A DNA stretch of 64,000 bases from assembly GCF_027587205.1 (NCBI RefSeq), contig NZ_JAPDOD010000028.1, forward strand, positions 1 to 64,000, read 5' to 3'. Below are positions 17,446 to 25,656 of the stretch, one piece after another. A program made the translations under genes and the position numbers. Positions within the stretch are counted from its first letter, which is position 1; each line of letters opens with the position of its first letter. Under the pieces are notes generated by a model, which saw nothing but the letters and a program-made list of their open reading frames with translations, searched no databases and was not told where the DNA came from. This DNA is from Solirubrobacter ginsenosidimutans. Its GTDB lineage: Bacteria; Actinomycetota; Thermoleophilia; Solirubrobacterales; Solirubrobacteraceae.

Positions 17446-18453
17446 TCAGCCGAGGACGCGGCGGACGGTTATGACTTCGTAGACCGACCCGCGGGTCACG
17501 CTCGACGTGCCCTTGAACGAGTAGCGCACGCGGTAGGTGCCCCGGGCGAGCCGGAAACGCAGCGTGAAGGTGCCCTTGCTGTTGATCTTGGGCTTCCCGA
17601 GGGTGCGGAACCGCTTGCCCTTCTTGCCCTTCGCGACGGCAACCGTCACGCGGCTGCCGGCCGCGGTGGCCTCGCGCACCGCGCCCCGGAGCTGGTAGCT
17701 CGGGCCGCGCGGGTCCGGGAACGAGACGTCCGAAAGATCGAACGGCGCGACCAGCGTGATCGTCACGGGCGGGCTCCAGCTTGTGAAGTAGTCACCGAAC
17801 TGGGCGCGCGCCACCATCGTGTATTGCCCGGGGCCGGTGAAGTTCCAGAAGCGGATCTTGCCCGTCGTGTCGACGATCGCGGTCTCGCTCGGACCGGAGA
17901 TCGAGCCGTCCGGCGCGAGCACCGCGCCCTTGGCGAAACGCACTTCGTAGTTCTGCGCACCGGGGTTGCCCGCGAAATCGATCAGGTGCGTGTTCGTCGT
18001 CAACGTGTTCGCGGGGCGCGTCATGAGCGGCCCGGCGGGCGGGACGATCCCCACCGACGCGGCGGTGGTCCACTGATACGACGAGGTCGAGATCACACTA
18101 CCCGTGCAGCTGGAGCCGCTGAACAGCTGGACGTTGAGCGTGTAGGTGCCATTGCCGCGGTAGTTCACGCGGCTGCTGTCGTTCTGCAGCGTGCTCCAGC
18201 AGTACTCCGAAGCGGCCAAAGCGCCGGTCGGGTCGCTGACGGACCACTTCCAGGACTTCTGCGCGCCCGGCGTCACCTGGACCGCGGCGGTCGCGCCCAT
18301 GAAGCGGTACGTCGGCACCGCTCCGGCCGTCAGCGGCGCCGGCTGTCCATCGTCACCGGTGACCGTCGCCGACACTGCCGCGTTCGCCGTCGCCGGCCCG
18401 CAAAGCGCCGCCGCGACGATCGCCGTCGCGAGGAACCTTCCCCCTGACTTCAT
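17446..18453 (-). CDS. Secreted beta-rich protein of unknown function
   Basis: This 335-residue protein has a cleavable signal peptide (about residues 1-26, ending ATANAA) and no further membrane segment. The mature part is rich in Thr, Ser and aromatic residues in strand patterns consistent with Ig/PKD-like modules (YRFMGATAAVQVTPG, TVSPPVTITL-like blocks). It ends in a basic Ig-like domain (SKGTFTLRFRLARGTYRVRY) common in Solirubrobacterales surface proteins. Three Cys pairs may form disulfides. No enzymatic motif seen. The upstream spacer holds a perfect inverted repeat at 18501. Confidence 0.75.
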   Translation of the reverse strand: MKSGGRFLATAIVAAALCGPATANAAVSATVTGDDGQPAPLTAGAVPTYRFMGATAAVQVTPGAQKSWKWSVSDPTGALAASEYCWSTLQNDSSRVNYRGNGTYTLNVQLFSGSSCTGSVISTSSYQWTTAASVGIVPPAGPLMTRPANTLTTNTHLIDFAGNPGAQNYEVRFAKGAVLAPDGSISGPSETAIVDTTGKIRFWNFTGPGQYTMVARAQFGDYFTSWSPPVTITLVAPFDLSDVSFPDPRGPSYQLRGAVREATAAGSRVTVAVAKGKKGKRFRTLGKPKINSKGTFTLRFRLARGTYRVRYSFKGTSSVTRGSVYEVITVRRVLG

Positions 18454-18500
18454 CCTGCCTCCTGCCGTAAATCGATCCGTCGTCTACTTGGCCCAAGATC

Positions 18501-18519
18501 CTGGCGAACGATTCGCCAG
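18501..18519. promoter_or_regulatory. Perfect 8-bp-arm inverted repeat between divergent genes
   Basis: CTGGCGAA (18501-18508) and TTCGCCAG (18512-18519) are exact complements with spacer CGA. The site lies between the start of the secreted protein gene (minus strand) and the DUF4031 gene (plus strand), a position typical of a dimeric repressor site. The regulator is unknown. Confidence 0.45.
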
Positions 18520-18556
18520 CTTCAAGACCCAACCGCCAAGATGGGCCGCCGGACCC

Positions 18557-19243
18557 ATGCCCGTCCTCGTCGACCCCCTCCGCCACTACGCCCACGTCCG
18601 CCTCGCGGTGAAGGACTGGTGCCACATGGCCGTCGACGGGTCCTTTGAGGAACTGCACGCGTTCGCGGCAGGGCTCGGCATTCCGCGCCACCGCTTCCAG
18701 GGCGACCACTACGACCTCCCGCCGTGGCTGCGCTCGCGCGCGGTGGAACTCGGCGCGGAGGAGGTCCCGACCGCGGAGCTGCTCGTCCGCATGGCGGGCC
18801 CGCGCGGCGACCGGGCCCGGCGCCGGGCCGCACGCACCGTAAAGTCCGCCGCGATGACCGAGCAGCCCTACTTCGACGACTCCGGCGAGCCGTCCGATGC
18901 CGCGGGGATCTTCGTCCGGCCGACCGAGGACGTCGCGCCGCTGGAGCTCATCCCCGGCCTGCGCTTCCAGCCCGTCACGACCGACGCCGTGATGACGAAC
19001 TTCGTCACGTTCGAGCCCGGCGCCGACGCCGCGATGCACCACCACTTCGAGCAGCAGATCGCGATCGTCGTCTCGGGCGAGCTGACGTTCACCGTCGGCG
19101 CCGAGACCCGGGTGATGCGCCCCGGCGACCTGGTCGTCATCCCGCCGCACGTCCCGCACGGGGGTTTCGCCGGCCCCGAGGGCTGCGTCGCGATCGACGT
19201 GTTCACGCCGCCGCGCCAGGGCATCGCGCGGGCGATGGAGTGA
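18557..19243 (+). CDS. DUF4031 domain joined in frame to a cupin domain
   Basis: One 228-residue frame holds two small domains. Residues 1 to about 90 match DUF4031: VLVDPLRHYAHVRLAVKDWC, FEELHAFAAGLGIPRHRFQ, DHYDLPPWLR. After a basic linker (RARRRAARTVKSAA), residues 100-228 form a single cupin barrel: MHHHFEQQIAIVVSGELTFTVG has the metal-binding His/Glu set and MRPGDLVVIPPHVPHGG is cupin motif 2. ATG 18854 is an in-frame internal start that would give the cupin alone; no stop separates the two. Whether one or two polypeptides are made cannot be decided here. Function unknown; cupin may bind a metal and a small ligand. Confidence 0.8.
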   Translation: MPVLVDPLRHYAHVRLAVKDWCHMAVDGSFEELHAFAAGLGIPRHRFQGDHYDLPPWLRSRAVELGAEEVPTAELLVRMAGPRGDRARRRAARTVKSAAMTEQPYFDDSGEPSDAAGIFVRPTEDVAPLELIPGLRFQPVTTDAVMTNFVTFEPGADAAMHHHFEQQIAIVVSGELTFTVGAETRVMRPGDLVVIPPHVPHGGFAGPEGCVAIDVFTPPRQGIARAME

Positions 19244-19245
19244 AA

Positions 19246-19319
19246 AGCCGGAGACGGGATTCGAACCCGTGACCTACCGCTTACAAGGCGGTTGCTCTGG
19301 CCAGCTGAGCTACTCCGGC
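19246..19319 (-). tRNA. tRNA-Thr (anticodon TGT)
   Basis: Read on the minus strand, a full cloverleaf forms: acceptor GCCGGAG pairs with CTCCGGC, D stem GCTC/GAGC, anticodon stem ACCGC/GCGGT with loop CTTGTAA (anticodon TGT), and T stem ACGGG/CCCGT with loop TTCGAAT. Length is 74 nt including the discriminator; CCA is not encoded. The 3' end is 2 nt from the stop of the convergent cupin gene. TACACT 10 nt upstream of the 5' end may be its -10 box. Confidence 0.95.
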
Positions 19320-19377
19320 GAAGACGGGCAGTGTAGGCGCGTCAAGGTCTGGTGGTCGTCGACCGATTAACCGGCTT

Positions 19378-21651
19378 GTGTCTGTATACGTTCGCCCGGA
19401 AGTGGGTCGTGGGTCTGCGCTCGAAGCGCTGGTTGAGGCCGCAGCCGGGATCCTGGCGGCGGACTCGCTGGAAGGGACGCTGGGCCGCATCGCGCACCAT
19501 CTGCGCGCGCTGCTGCACTACGACGACCTGACGGTGTATGAGATCGACGAGGCGGCGAGCCTGCTGCGGCCCGTCTTCGCGGTCGGTGACTGGGTCGACG
19601 AGGTGCTCGCGAACCCGATCCCGCTCGGGACCGGCATCACCGGGTGGGTGGTCGAGCATCGGCGCACCCGCAACGTGCCGAACGTGTGCGAGGACCCGCT
19701 GTCGAACGTCGTCGCCGGCACGCCTGATGAGCCCGAGGCCTTCGTGTGCGTGCCGCTGCTCGCGCGCGAGCGGGTGCTGGGTGCGCTGAACGTGTATCGC
19801 AACGGCATCGATGCGGCGTTCACGGACGAGGAGGTCGAGCTGGTCGAGCGCTTCGCGACGATGGCCGCGCTCGCGTACGACTCCGCACGCCAGCGCGAGA
19901 CGCTGCGCGAGCAGGTCAAGCGCGACGGGCTGACGGGGCTGCTCAACCACCGCGCGTGTCACGAGCGGCTGGGCCAGGAGCTCGAGGCGGGTGCGACGGT
20001 GGCGATCGTCTGCCTCGATCTCGACCACTTCAAGGTGATCAATGACGAGCTCGGGCACGCGGAGGGCGATCGCGTCCTTGCCGCGACCGCGGAGCGGCTG
20101 CGGTCGGTCGTGCGCTCGTCCGACGTCGTGGGCCGGCTCGGGGGCGAGGAGTTCGTGCTGATCCTCCCGGGGGTCGATGCCGAGGCCGCTGAGGATTGCG
20201 CCGAGCGTGCGCGGGCGGCGCTGGCCGAGCTGACGGTGCGCGGACGGCCGCTGGCCGCCTCGGCGGGTGTCGCGGTCTCGCCGCTGGACGGCGTCGAGCC
20301 GAGCGAGCTGCTCGCCAACGGCGACACGGCTCTGTACTGGGCCAAGCGCACGGGGCGCGGGCGGACGGTCCGCTACGTGGCGGGTGCGGTGCGGCCGGAG
20401 GCGCAGCAACGCCACGAGATCGCGACGCTGCTCGAGCAAGGGCCGCGCGCGTTGCGCATCGTGTTCCAGCCGGTCGTCGAGCTGGCCACGGGCCGCCCGG
20501 CGGGCTATGAGGCGCTCACCCGCTTCGAGGACTCACGTGGGCCCGACGAATGGTTCGCGCAGGCGCACCGGGTCGGGCTGGGGGAGGAACTCGAGGCGCT
20601 CGCGCTGCGCTCCGCCCTCGCCGTGGGTGGCCGGCCCGAAGGGACCTTCCTCGCCTTGAACGTCTCGCCGCGCGCGCTGCTCTCCGCTCCTGTGCGCTCA
20701 GCGCTCCCTGACGATCTCACCGGGATCGTGGTCGAGCTCACCGAGCACGAGCTGTTCGGCGCCGAGGGCGAGCTCGAGGCGGAGCTGGTCGCGCTGCGCG
20801 CTCGCGGTGCCCGGGTCGCGTTGGACGACGCGGGCGCGGGTTATGCCGGGCTGCAGCAGATCATCCGGATCGCTCCCGACATCCTCAAGCTCGACCGCGC
20901 GCTGGTGCACGGCGCGCACGCCGACGGCTCGCGCCAGGCGCTGCTTGAGGCCTTGATCGGCTTCGCCGGGACCACCGGCGCCGCGGTCTGCGCGGAGGGT
21001 GTCGAGGATCTCGACGACCTGCGCGCGCTCGTGGCGCTCGACGCCACCTACGCGCAGGGCTACGGCCTCGCCCGCCCGGGCCCGCCGTGGCCGGCGCCGC
21101 TGCACGGTGCCACCGAGGCGGGTGCGTCGGAGATCCGTGCCGGGCTGCGCGTCTCGATCGCGCCGCGCGGTGCGGCGGGCGCCTTCGCGAGCGGAATGGC
21201 CGACCTCTCCGACGACCTCGCCGCGGCGACGACGATCGCCGACCTCGACGCGGCCATCGGCCGCGCCGCGGGCATCCTGCGCGCCGACGACGTCGCGCTG
21301 ATGCAGGTCGACCGCGAGACCGACTCGCTCGTCCTGCTCTCCGCGCACCACGCCAACCCGGCGGGCATGCACTGGCCGCTGGCCGACTTCCCCGCCACCC
21401 GCTACGTGCTCGACAACCGCATCCCGGGCCAGGTCGTCGTCGGCGACGAGGCGGGCGACCCGGCGGAGCTCGCCGAGCTCGAAGCCCTCGGCATGGCCAC
21501 CGTCCTGATCGTCCCGATCGTCTTCGGCGGCCGCGAGCTCGCCGTCCTCGAGGTCTACCGCGTCCTGCCGCAGGCCTTCACCGCCCGCGAGGTCGACCGC
21601 GCCCGCGTGCTCTCCCAGCAGTTCGGCGCAGCCCTCGACCGCCTCGCCTGA
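19378..21651 (+). CDS. GAF-GGDEF-EAL-GAF cyclic-di-GMP turnover protein
   Basis: This 757-residue cytoplasmic sensor joins both activities of c-di-GMP metabolism. An N-terminal GAF domain (residues 10-170) is followed by GGDEF (about 180-335) with GGEEF at 255-259 and an RSSD product-inhibition site five residues before it, so cyclase activity is plausible. The EAL domain (about 350-580) has EAL at 378-380, LNVSP, VVELTEHE, DDAGAGYAG, ILKLDRALV and CAEGVED, so the phosphodiesterase metal site looks complete. A second GAF-like domain (about 605-757) ends the protein. No membrane segment. GTG 19378 is the start. Net activity cannot be judged from sequence. Confidence 0.92.
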   Translation: MSVYVRPEVGRGSALEALVEAAAGILAADSLEGTLGRIAHHLRALLHYDDLTVYEIDEAASLLRPVFAVGDWVDEVLANPIPLGTGITGWVVEHRRTRNVPNVCEDPLSNVVAGTPDEPEAFVCVPLLARERVLGALNVYRNGIDAAFTDEEVELVERFATMAALAYDSARQRETLREQVKRDGLTGLLNHRACHERLGQELEAGATVAIVCLDLDHFKVINDELGHAEGDRVLAATAERLRSVVRSSDVVGRLGGEEFVLILPGVDAEAAEDCAERARAALAELTVRGRPLAASAGVAVSPLDGVEPSELLANGDTALYWAKRTGRGRTVRYVAGAVRPEAQQRHEIATLLEQGPRALRIVFQPVVELATGRPAGYEALTRFEDSRGPDEWFAQAHRVGLGEELEALALRSALAVGGRPEGTFLALNVSPRALLSAPVRSALPDDLTGIVVELTEHELFGAEGELEAELVALRARGARVALDDAGAGYAGLQQIIRIAPDILKLDRALVHGAHADGSRQALLEALIGFAGTTGAAVCAEGVEDLDDLRALVALDATYAQGYGLARPGPPWPAPLHGATEAGASEIRAGLRVSIAPRGAAGAFASGMADLSDDLAAATTIADLDAAIGRAAGILRADDVALMQVDRETDSLVLLSAHHANPAGMHWPLADFPATRYVLDNRIPGQVVVGDEAGDPAELAELEALGMATVLIVPIVFGGRELAVLEVYRVLPQAFTAREVDRARVLSQQFGAALDRLA

Positions 21652-21666
21652 AACCTAAACCCAACT

Positions 21667-21685
21667 TAAGGGGTCTGGCCCCTTA
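21667..21685. repeat. REP-like palindrome, copy 1
   Basis: TAAGGGG and CCCCTTA flank the loop TCTGG. The core GGGGTCTGGCCCC is repeated exactly 87 nt further on. It lies 15 nt after the GGDEF/EAL stop, in the spacer before the convergent L,D-transpeptidase gene. Confidence 0.55.
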
Positions 21686-21748
21686 TCTCGCGCTTAGGTT
21701 TCGCGCGGCTCGCTGCGGTCCAGTGTGGGGCCAAATCCGACCTAAAGG

Positions 21749-21777
21749 CCACCTAAGGGGTCTGGCCCCTTAGGTGG
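21749..21777. terminator. REP-like palindrome, copy 2: 12-bp perfect hairpin, possible bidirectional terminator
   Basis: CCACCTAAGGGG (21749-21760) and CCCCTTAGGTGG (21766-21777) pair perfectly around TCTGG, the same loop as copy 1. It sits between two convergent genes, 9 nt past the L,D-transpeptidase stop, so it can serve as a terminator for both; there is no long T-tract. Similar GGGGTCnGACCCC palindromes are dispersed repeats in many bacteria, so it may also be a mobile REP-type element. Confidence 0.5.
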
Positions 21778-21786
21778 GGTTTAAGT

Positions 21787-22518
21787 TCAGCGGCGGATGA
21801 GGACCGGGGTTCCGCGGGGGGCGAGTTTGAGGAGGCGGTCGAGGGTGTGCTGGGCGACGCGGATGCAGCCGTGGGAGGCGGCGGTGCCGAGGGGTGAGCC
21901 GAGCTTCTCGTAGGCGTGGAAGGCGGTCTGGGGGATGCCGCCCTGGTAGCGGGCGAGTGCGCGGGAGTAGGCGGCGATCGCGAGGATGCGGCGGCCGAGG
22001 TTGCTGTCCGCCGGCTGGTTGACCGGGGCGTCGATCGCGAACTGGCCGACGGGGGTGGGCGTGGAGGGGGCGCCGATGACGGCGCGGGCGCGCAGGAGCG
22101 CCTTGCCCGCCTCGCGGATCGTGACGGTGCGCGAGGAGAGGTCGACGACGACCCGGCGGGTCGTGCGGGCGAGCTTGACGCGGTCGGCCTCGATCCACCC
22201 GCTCGAACCGGCGGGCATCTGCTTGAGCAGGACCTTGAGGTAGTCGACGCCGTCGACGGTCTTCGCGTCGAGCACGAGCAGCACGTTCGGGCCGCCCCAG
22301 TAGGGCGCGTGGCGCCCGAAGGTCTGCAGGGCCGCTCCCTCGCCGGGACGCTCCAACGCGTCCACCGGCTCGAGCACCCGTGCAGTCCACGCGGACTTCG
22401 CCCCGGGCTGCGGGTGTGCTGGGAGCTCAACGGCCTGTGCCGCCGCCGGGAAGGCGACGGCACAGGTCACAGCGAGCGCACAGGCCGCGCGCAGGCGGCT
22501 CATGCGGGAGGCGCGCAT
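21787..22518 (-). CDS. Secreted L,D-transpeptidase (YkuD family)
   Basis: This 243-residue protein has a signal peptide (MSRLRAACALAVTCAVAFPA, cleaved after AQA). An SH3-like/linker region follows, then a YkuD domain with the catalytic signature SHGCIRV preceded by IPQTAFHAYEKLGSPLGTAA; the Cys of HGC is the nucleophile. It should make 3-3 cross-links or attach proteins to peptidoglycan. ATG 22518 overlaps the upstream gene's stop (TGATG) and gives coupling; ATG 22503 is an alternative. The catalytic motif is intact. Convergent with the GGDEF/EAL gene over two palindromes. Confidence 0.9.
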   Translation of the reverse strand: MRASRMSRLRAACALAVTCAVAFPAAAQAVELPAHPQPGAKSAWTARVLEPVDALERPGEGAALQTFGRHAPYWGGPNVLLVLDAKTVDGVDYLKVLLKQMPAGSSGWIEADRVKLARTTRRVVVDLSSRTVTIREAGKALLRARAVIGAPSTPTPVGQFAIDAPVNQPADSNLGRRILAIAAYSRALARYQGGIPQTAFHAYEKLGSPLGTAASHGCIRVAQHTLDRLLKLAPRGTPVLIRR

Positions 22519-24011
22519 CAGCCGGTGAAGCGCGGAGCCTGCTTCGGGGCGGCCTCCTTCTTGGCGGCCGCCTTCGGGATGCGGATCACGACGTGCTCCT
22601 GGCGGGTGGCCTTGGAGCCGTCCGTGAAGGTCGTGTTGACGGTGAGGGTCGCGTGGATCAGCCGGATGCCGCGCTTCTGGGCGGCCTTGATGAACGCCGG
22701 CGACAGCTTGAGCTTGATCTCGCGGACCTTGCCGGCCGCCACACGGACGCCCGAGAAGCGGGCGACGGTCTGGGTGGCGACGGCCGCGGCGCGGACGGTC
22801 TTGTTCTTGAGCAGGTCGTCGGTCGAGATGACGACGGTGCCGTCGAGCGTGCACGCGACGCCGTTCGGGCAGCGCAGCGGCACGGTGACCGTGCTCGGGC
22901 CGCCGGCGCTGGACGTCGTGGCGGTGAAGGTCGTCTTGGCGTTCGGCGGCAGCGTCGCGCCCGACGGCGGCGTGCTCGTGGGCGCGGCGACGCCCGTGGC
23001 GGTCAGCGCGACTTCAGGCGAGCCCGCGTCGCTGGCGATCGTCAGCGCGCCGGTGGCGTCGCCCGTGGCGGCCGGCGCGAAGGCGAGCGTGATGACGCAG
23101 GACGCGCCCGCGGCGAGCGTGTCGGCGCAGGTGCTGGAGGCGATTGTGAACGGGCCGCTGACGGTCACGCCGCCCAGGCTCAGCGTGCGGGTGCCGCTGT
23201 TGGTCACCGTCACCTGCTGCGTGCCCGTGGCGCCGACCTTCACCGAGCCGAAGGCGAGCGTCGAGCTTGAGGTCGAGATTCCCGGAGCGGTGACCTCGAA
23301 GTCGTCCGTGCCCTGCGACGTCGTCAGGAAGCTGTCGTCGTTGCCGACGTAGGACGCCGTCACGGTGTGCTTGCCGCCGGCGGCCGGAGCGACCGACGTC
23401 TTGCAGGTCGCGATGCCGGTCTCGAGGTCCACCGGGCGCAGGAGGCAGCCGGCGATCGGCGCGCCGTCGAGGGCGAAGTCCACGGTCTCGACCGGGGCGC
23501 CGCAGCCCCCGGCGCACGCCGACGAGACGCCGCCGTCCGGCGGGCGCGGCGTGGTCTTGGCGATGTAGGTCATCGTCGCGCCCGGGTCGGCGAGCTTGGG
23601 CGACGCGGTGACGACGGTCTTCGACGGCGTGGCGACCGGCAGGTACAGGTACTTCGGCGACGGGTCGTACTGGCCGAATCCGGAGTACAGCGAGCTGATG
23701 GAGTGATTGCCGGCCGTGACCGGCGCGGTCGTGGTACAGGTCGTGACGCCGTTGGTGAGCGCAAGCGCAGCACAACCCGCGACCGGCTGGCTGTCCTGGA
23801 AGACCGTGACCGTGCCGCCGCTGGGGACCGGCGAGACGGCGACGGTGTAGACGACGGGACCGCTGACGACCAGCGGGCTCACCGAAGGCGTGATCGTCGT
23901 GGTCGTCGGGATGTTGATCGTCGCCAGCGCGGCGGGCGTGCCGAGCGCGGCGAGGGCGATTGCAGCCGCGGCGGTGGCGCGCGCGAGCTGCAGCAGGGTC
24001 CGTCGGTTCAA
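22518..24011 (-). CDS. Secreted protein with Ig-like repeats and a choice-of-anchor D domain
   Basis: This 497-residue secreted protein has a signal peptide (about residues 1-30, ending AALA). Two Ig-like (Big_3_5-type) repeats (VYTVAVSPVPSGGTVTVFQD and TMTYIAKTTPRPPDGG segments) precede an ASPM/choice-of-anchor D module (STLAFGSVKVGATGTQQVTV, then SCVITLAFAPAATGDATGAL). A basic Ala/Lys-rich tail ends the protein. It is probably a wall-associated structural or adhesive protein. TTG 24011 is chosen because GAAGGA lies 8 nt upstream. Translation is coupled to the L,D-transpeptidase gene, which suggests a joint wall function. Confidence 0.85.
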   Translation of the reverse strand: MNRRTLLQLARATAAAAIALAALGTPAALATINIPTTTTITPSVSPLVVSGPVVYTVAVSPVPSGGTVTVFQDSQPVAGCAALALTNGVTTCTTTAPVTAGNHSISSLYSGFGQYDPSPKYLYLPVATPSKTVVTASPKLADPGATMTYIAKTTPRPPDGGVSSACAGGCGAPVETVDFALDGAPIAGCLLRPVDLETGIATCKTSVAPAAGGKHTVTASYVGNDDSFLTTSQGTDDFEVTAPGISTSSSTLAFGSVKVGATGTQQVTVTNSGTRTLSLGGVTVSGPFTIASSTCADTLAAGASCVITLAFAPAATGDATGALTIASDAGSPEVALTATGVAAPTSTPPSGATLPPNAKTTFTATTSSAGGPSTVTVPLRCPNGVACTLDGTVVISTDDLLKNKTVRAAAVATQTVARFSGVRVAAGKVREIKLKLSPAFIKAAQKRGIRLIHATLTVNTTFTDGSKATRQEHVVIRIPKAAAKKEAAPKQAPRFTG

Positions 24012-24123
24012 CTTGATGTCCTTCAGCGAGAAGAGGCGGCTACCGTGCCGCCCGGATGTCCCCGCTATCGACCCGATGCCGGGAAACCCTGAGGCGGGCG
24101 TCCCCCGTCTGACGGAATCGCCC
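24012..24123 (-). other. GC-rich structured leader upstream of the Ig-like secreted protein gene
   Basis: The 112-nt stretch has no gene. Read on the minus strand it can fold into several hairpins: GGCGGC/GCCGCC around hexaloop ACGGTA (24035-24052), and CCCG/CGGG around GCAT (24072-24083), with an alternative CCCGG/CCGGG pairing across 24051-24083. Segments GATAGC and GGTAGCC recall parts of cyclic-di-GMP-I riboswitches, but the order of blocks does not match the consensus and the GACGCAAAGC core is absent. The nature of this leader is undetermined. Confidence 0.3.
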
Positions 24124-25023
24124 TCAGCGGGCGCGCCACCACGCCAGCGTGTCGCGCAGCGTCTGCTCGAGCGAGATCTCCGGTCGCCACCCGGTGGCGG
24201 CGGTGAGCTGGTCGTTGGCCCCGCGGATCTCGAAGACCTCGTGCGCGCGGACCTTGGCCGGGTCGATCTGGTGGTCGACGGCCACGCCCGCGACCTCGCC
24301 GAGGGCGACGAGCAGCTCGCGCGCGGACCGCGACACGCCGGAGCAGACGTTGTAGAGGCCCGGCTCGCCCCGCTCGGCCAGCGTGCGGTAGGCGCGCACG
24401 ACGTCGCGCACGTCGGTGAAGTCGCGCCGCGTGTCCGGGCTGCCGGTGACGATCACGATCGGGTCGGCGCCGGCCTCGAGACCCTCCGCGAACTGGCGCG
24501 CGAAGTTGGCGATCGCGTAGATCGGCTCCTGCCCCGGGCCCGCGTGGTTGAACGCGCGGGCGTGGATCACCCGCAGGCCGTACCCGTCGGCGTAGAAGCG
24601 GGCGAGCAGCCCGCTCGACGCCTTGGAGACCGCGTACGGGTTCTGCGGGCGCAGCGGATGCGACTCGGTCGTCGGGACCGTCTCCGGCGGCCCGTACTCC
24701 TCGCCGGAGCCGACCGAGACGACGACCGCCTCGGGCGCCTCGTGGCGTACTGCCTCCAGCAGCGCGGACGTCATGGCGACGTTGTCGGCGAGCGTGCCGA
24801 TCGGGTCCTCCCACGACATGCCCACGTGCGCGCGCGCGGCGAGGTGGAAGACCGCGTCCGGGCGGGCGCCGGCGACGAGCGTGCGTGCGGCCGCGGGGTC
24901 GCGCAGGTCGAGCTGGGACGAGGGCGGCGCGGCGACGACGTCGTCGCCCGCGGCCTCGCAGGCGGCGACGAGATGGCGTCCGGCGAAGCCGGTTGCCCCG
25001 GTGATGAGGACGCGTCTACTCAT
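24124..25023 (-). CDS. NAD-dependent epimerase/dehydratase (GDP-6-deoxymannose reductase-like SDR)
   Basis: This 299-residue extended SDR binds NAD(P) through TGATGFAG (residues 8-15) and has the catalytic YAVSK motif, with SVGSGEEYG containing the active-site Ser. RAFNHAGPGQEP and RDFTDVRDVVRAY are typical of GDP-4-keto-6-deoxymannose reductases (Rmd) and related sugar-nucleotide enzymes. It probably supplies a deoxysugar for surface polysaccharide. The exact substrate cannot be fixed from motifs. It stands alone on the minus strand, 37 nt from the following membrane protein gene. Confidence 0.87.
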   Translation of the reverse strand: MSRRVLITGATGFAGRHLVAACEAAGDDVVAAPPSSQLDLRDPAAARTLVAGARPDAVFHLAARAHVGMSWEDPIGTLADNVAMTSALLEAVRHEAPEAVVVSVGSGEEYGPPETVPTTESHPLRPQNPYAVSKASSGLLARFYADGYGLRVIHARAFNHAGPGQEPIYAIANFARQFAEGLEAGADPIVIVTGSPDTRRDFTDVRDVVRAYRTLAERGEPGLYNVCSGVSRSARELLVALGEVAGVAVDHQIDPAKVRAHEVFEIRGANDQLTAATGWRPEISLEQTLRDTLAWWRAR

Positions 25024-25060
25024 CCCAGTCCTGGGGGGAACGACGGGTCGGCGCTCACGG

Positions 25061-25591
25061 TCAGTTCAGAGACACGACGTACTCGGCGTGGCCGTGGCCG
25101 TTTGAGGCTGCGGCGGCCGGGTCGATCGGGCTCGGTTCGGAGTCGGGCGGGTTCAGGCGGCGTTCGAGCTCGCCCAGGACCGTGCCGAAAAGCAGGTGAC
25201 GCCAGGTGGCCTGGGCGAACGCCGCGCCGGAGCCCCACAGCTGGGGGAGGTCGTCGGCGGCCGGGTGGAACCGCGACAGGGCCGCCGTTCCCGGCCACGT
25301 CGCGAGGTGCTCGGCGAGGCCGGCGAGCGGCCCGCGCAGCACGCCCGGGACCGGCAGCGCGCGACCCGCGTTCGCGTACAACGCGCCGAACACCGCGCCA
25401 TTGGCGACGTGCAGCGCGAGCCCGAGCGGGTACGCCGCGCGCCCGTTGGTCACGAAGCGCCCGAGCAGCTCCACGTCGTCGTAGTCGACCCCGAAGACAC
25501 GCTGGTCGAGCGGCTGCTGCGCCGCCCACACTGCCGCGGCGGCGGCGCCGGCGAGTGCGCCTCTGAGAGTTCGGGTTCGATCCAGAGCCAT
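25061..25591 (-). CDS. Hypothetical membrane protein
   Basis: This 176-residue protein has three or four weakly hydrophobic Ala-rich helices, starting with TLRGALAGAAAAAVWAAQQP, then YPLGLALHVANGAVFGALYA and a segment near HLLFGTVLGELERRL. A polar tail follows. The conserved-looking LHVANGAVFGALYA block resembles DUF-type membrane proteins of actinobacteria with no assigned role. It is divergent from the PlsC-GpsA gene, 65 nt separating the starts. No catalytic motif seen. Confidence 0.68.
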   Translation of the reverse strand: MALDRTRTLRGALAGAAAAAVWAAQQPLDQRVFGVDYDDVELLGRFVTNGRAAYPLGLALHVANGAVFGALYANAGRALPVPGVLRGPLAGLAEHLATWPGTAALSRFHPAADDLPQLWGSGAAFAQATWRHLLFGTVLGELERRLNPPDSEPSPIDPAAAASNGHGHAEYVVSLN

Positions 25592-25656
25592 CCCGCGACT
25601 GTAACGCCCCGGGACGCCTCGGTGTACGGAATCGGCGAGGAGGAGTCACCCACCCT

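Noticed and set aside
24012..24123. Canonical cyclic-di-GMP-I riboswitch
   Set aside because: Only short fragments match, in the wrong order, and the conserved core is missing; kept only as a tentative structured leader.
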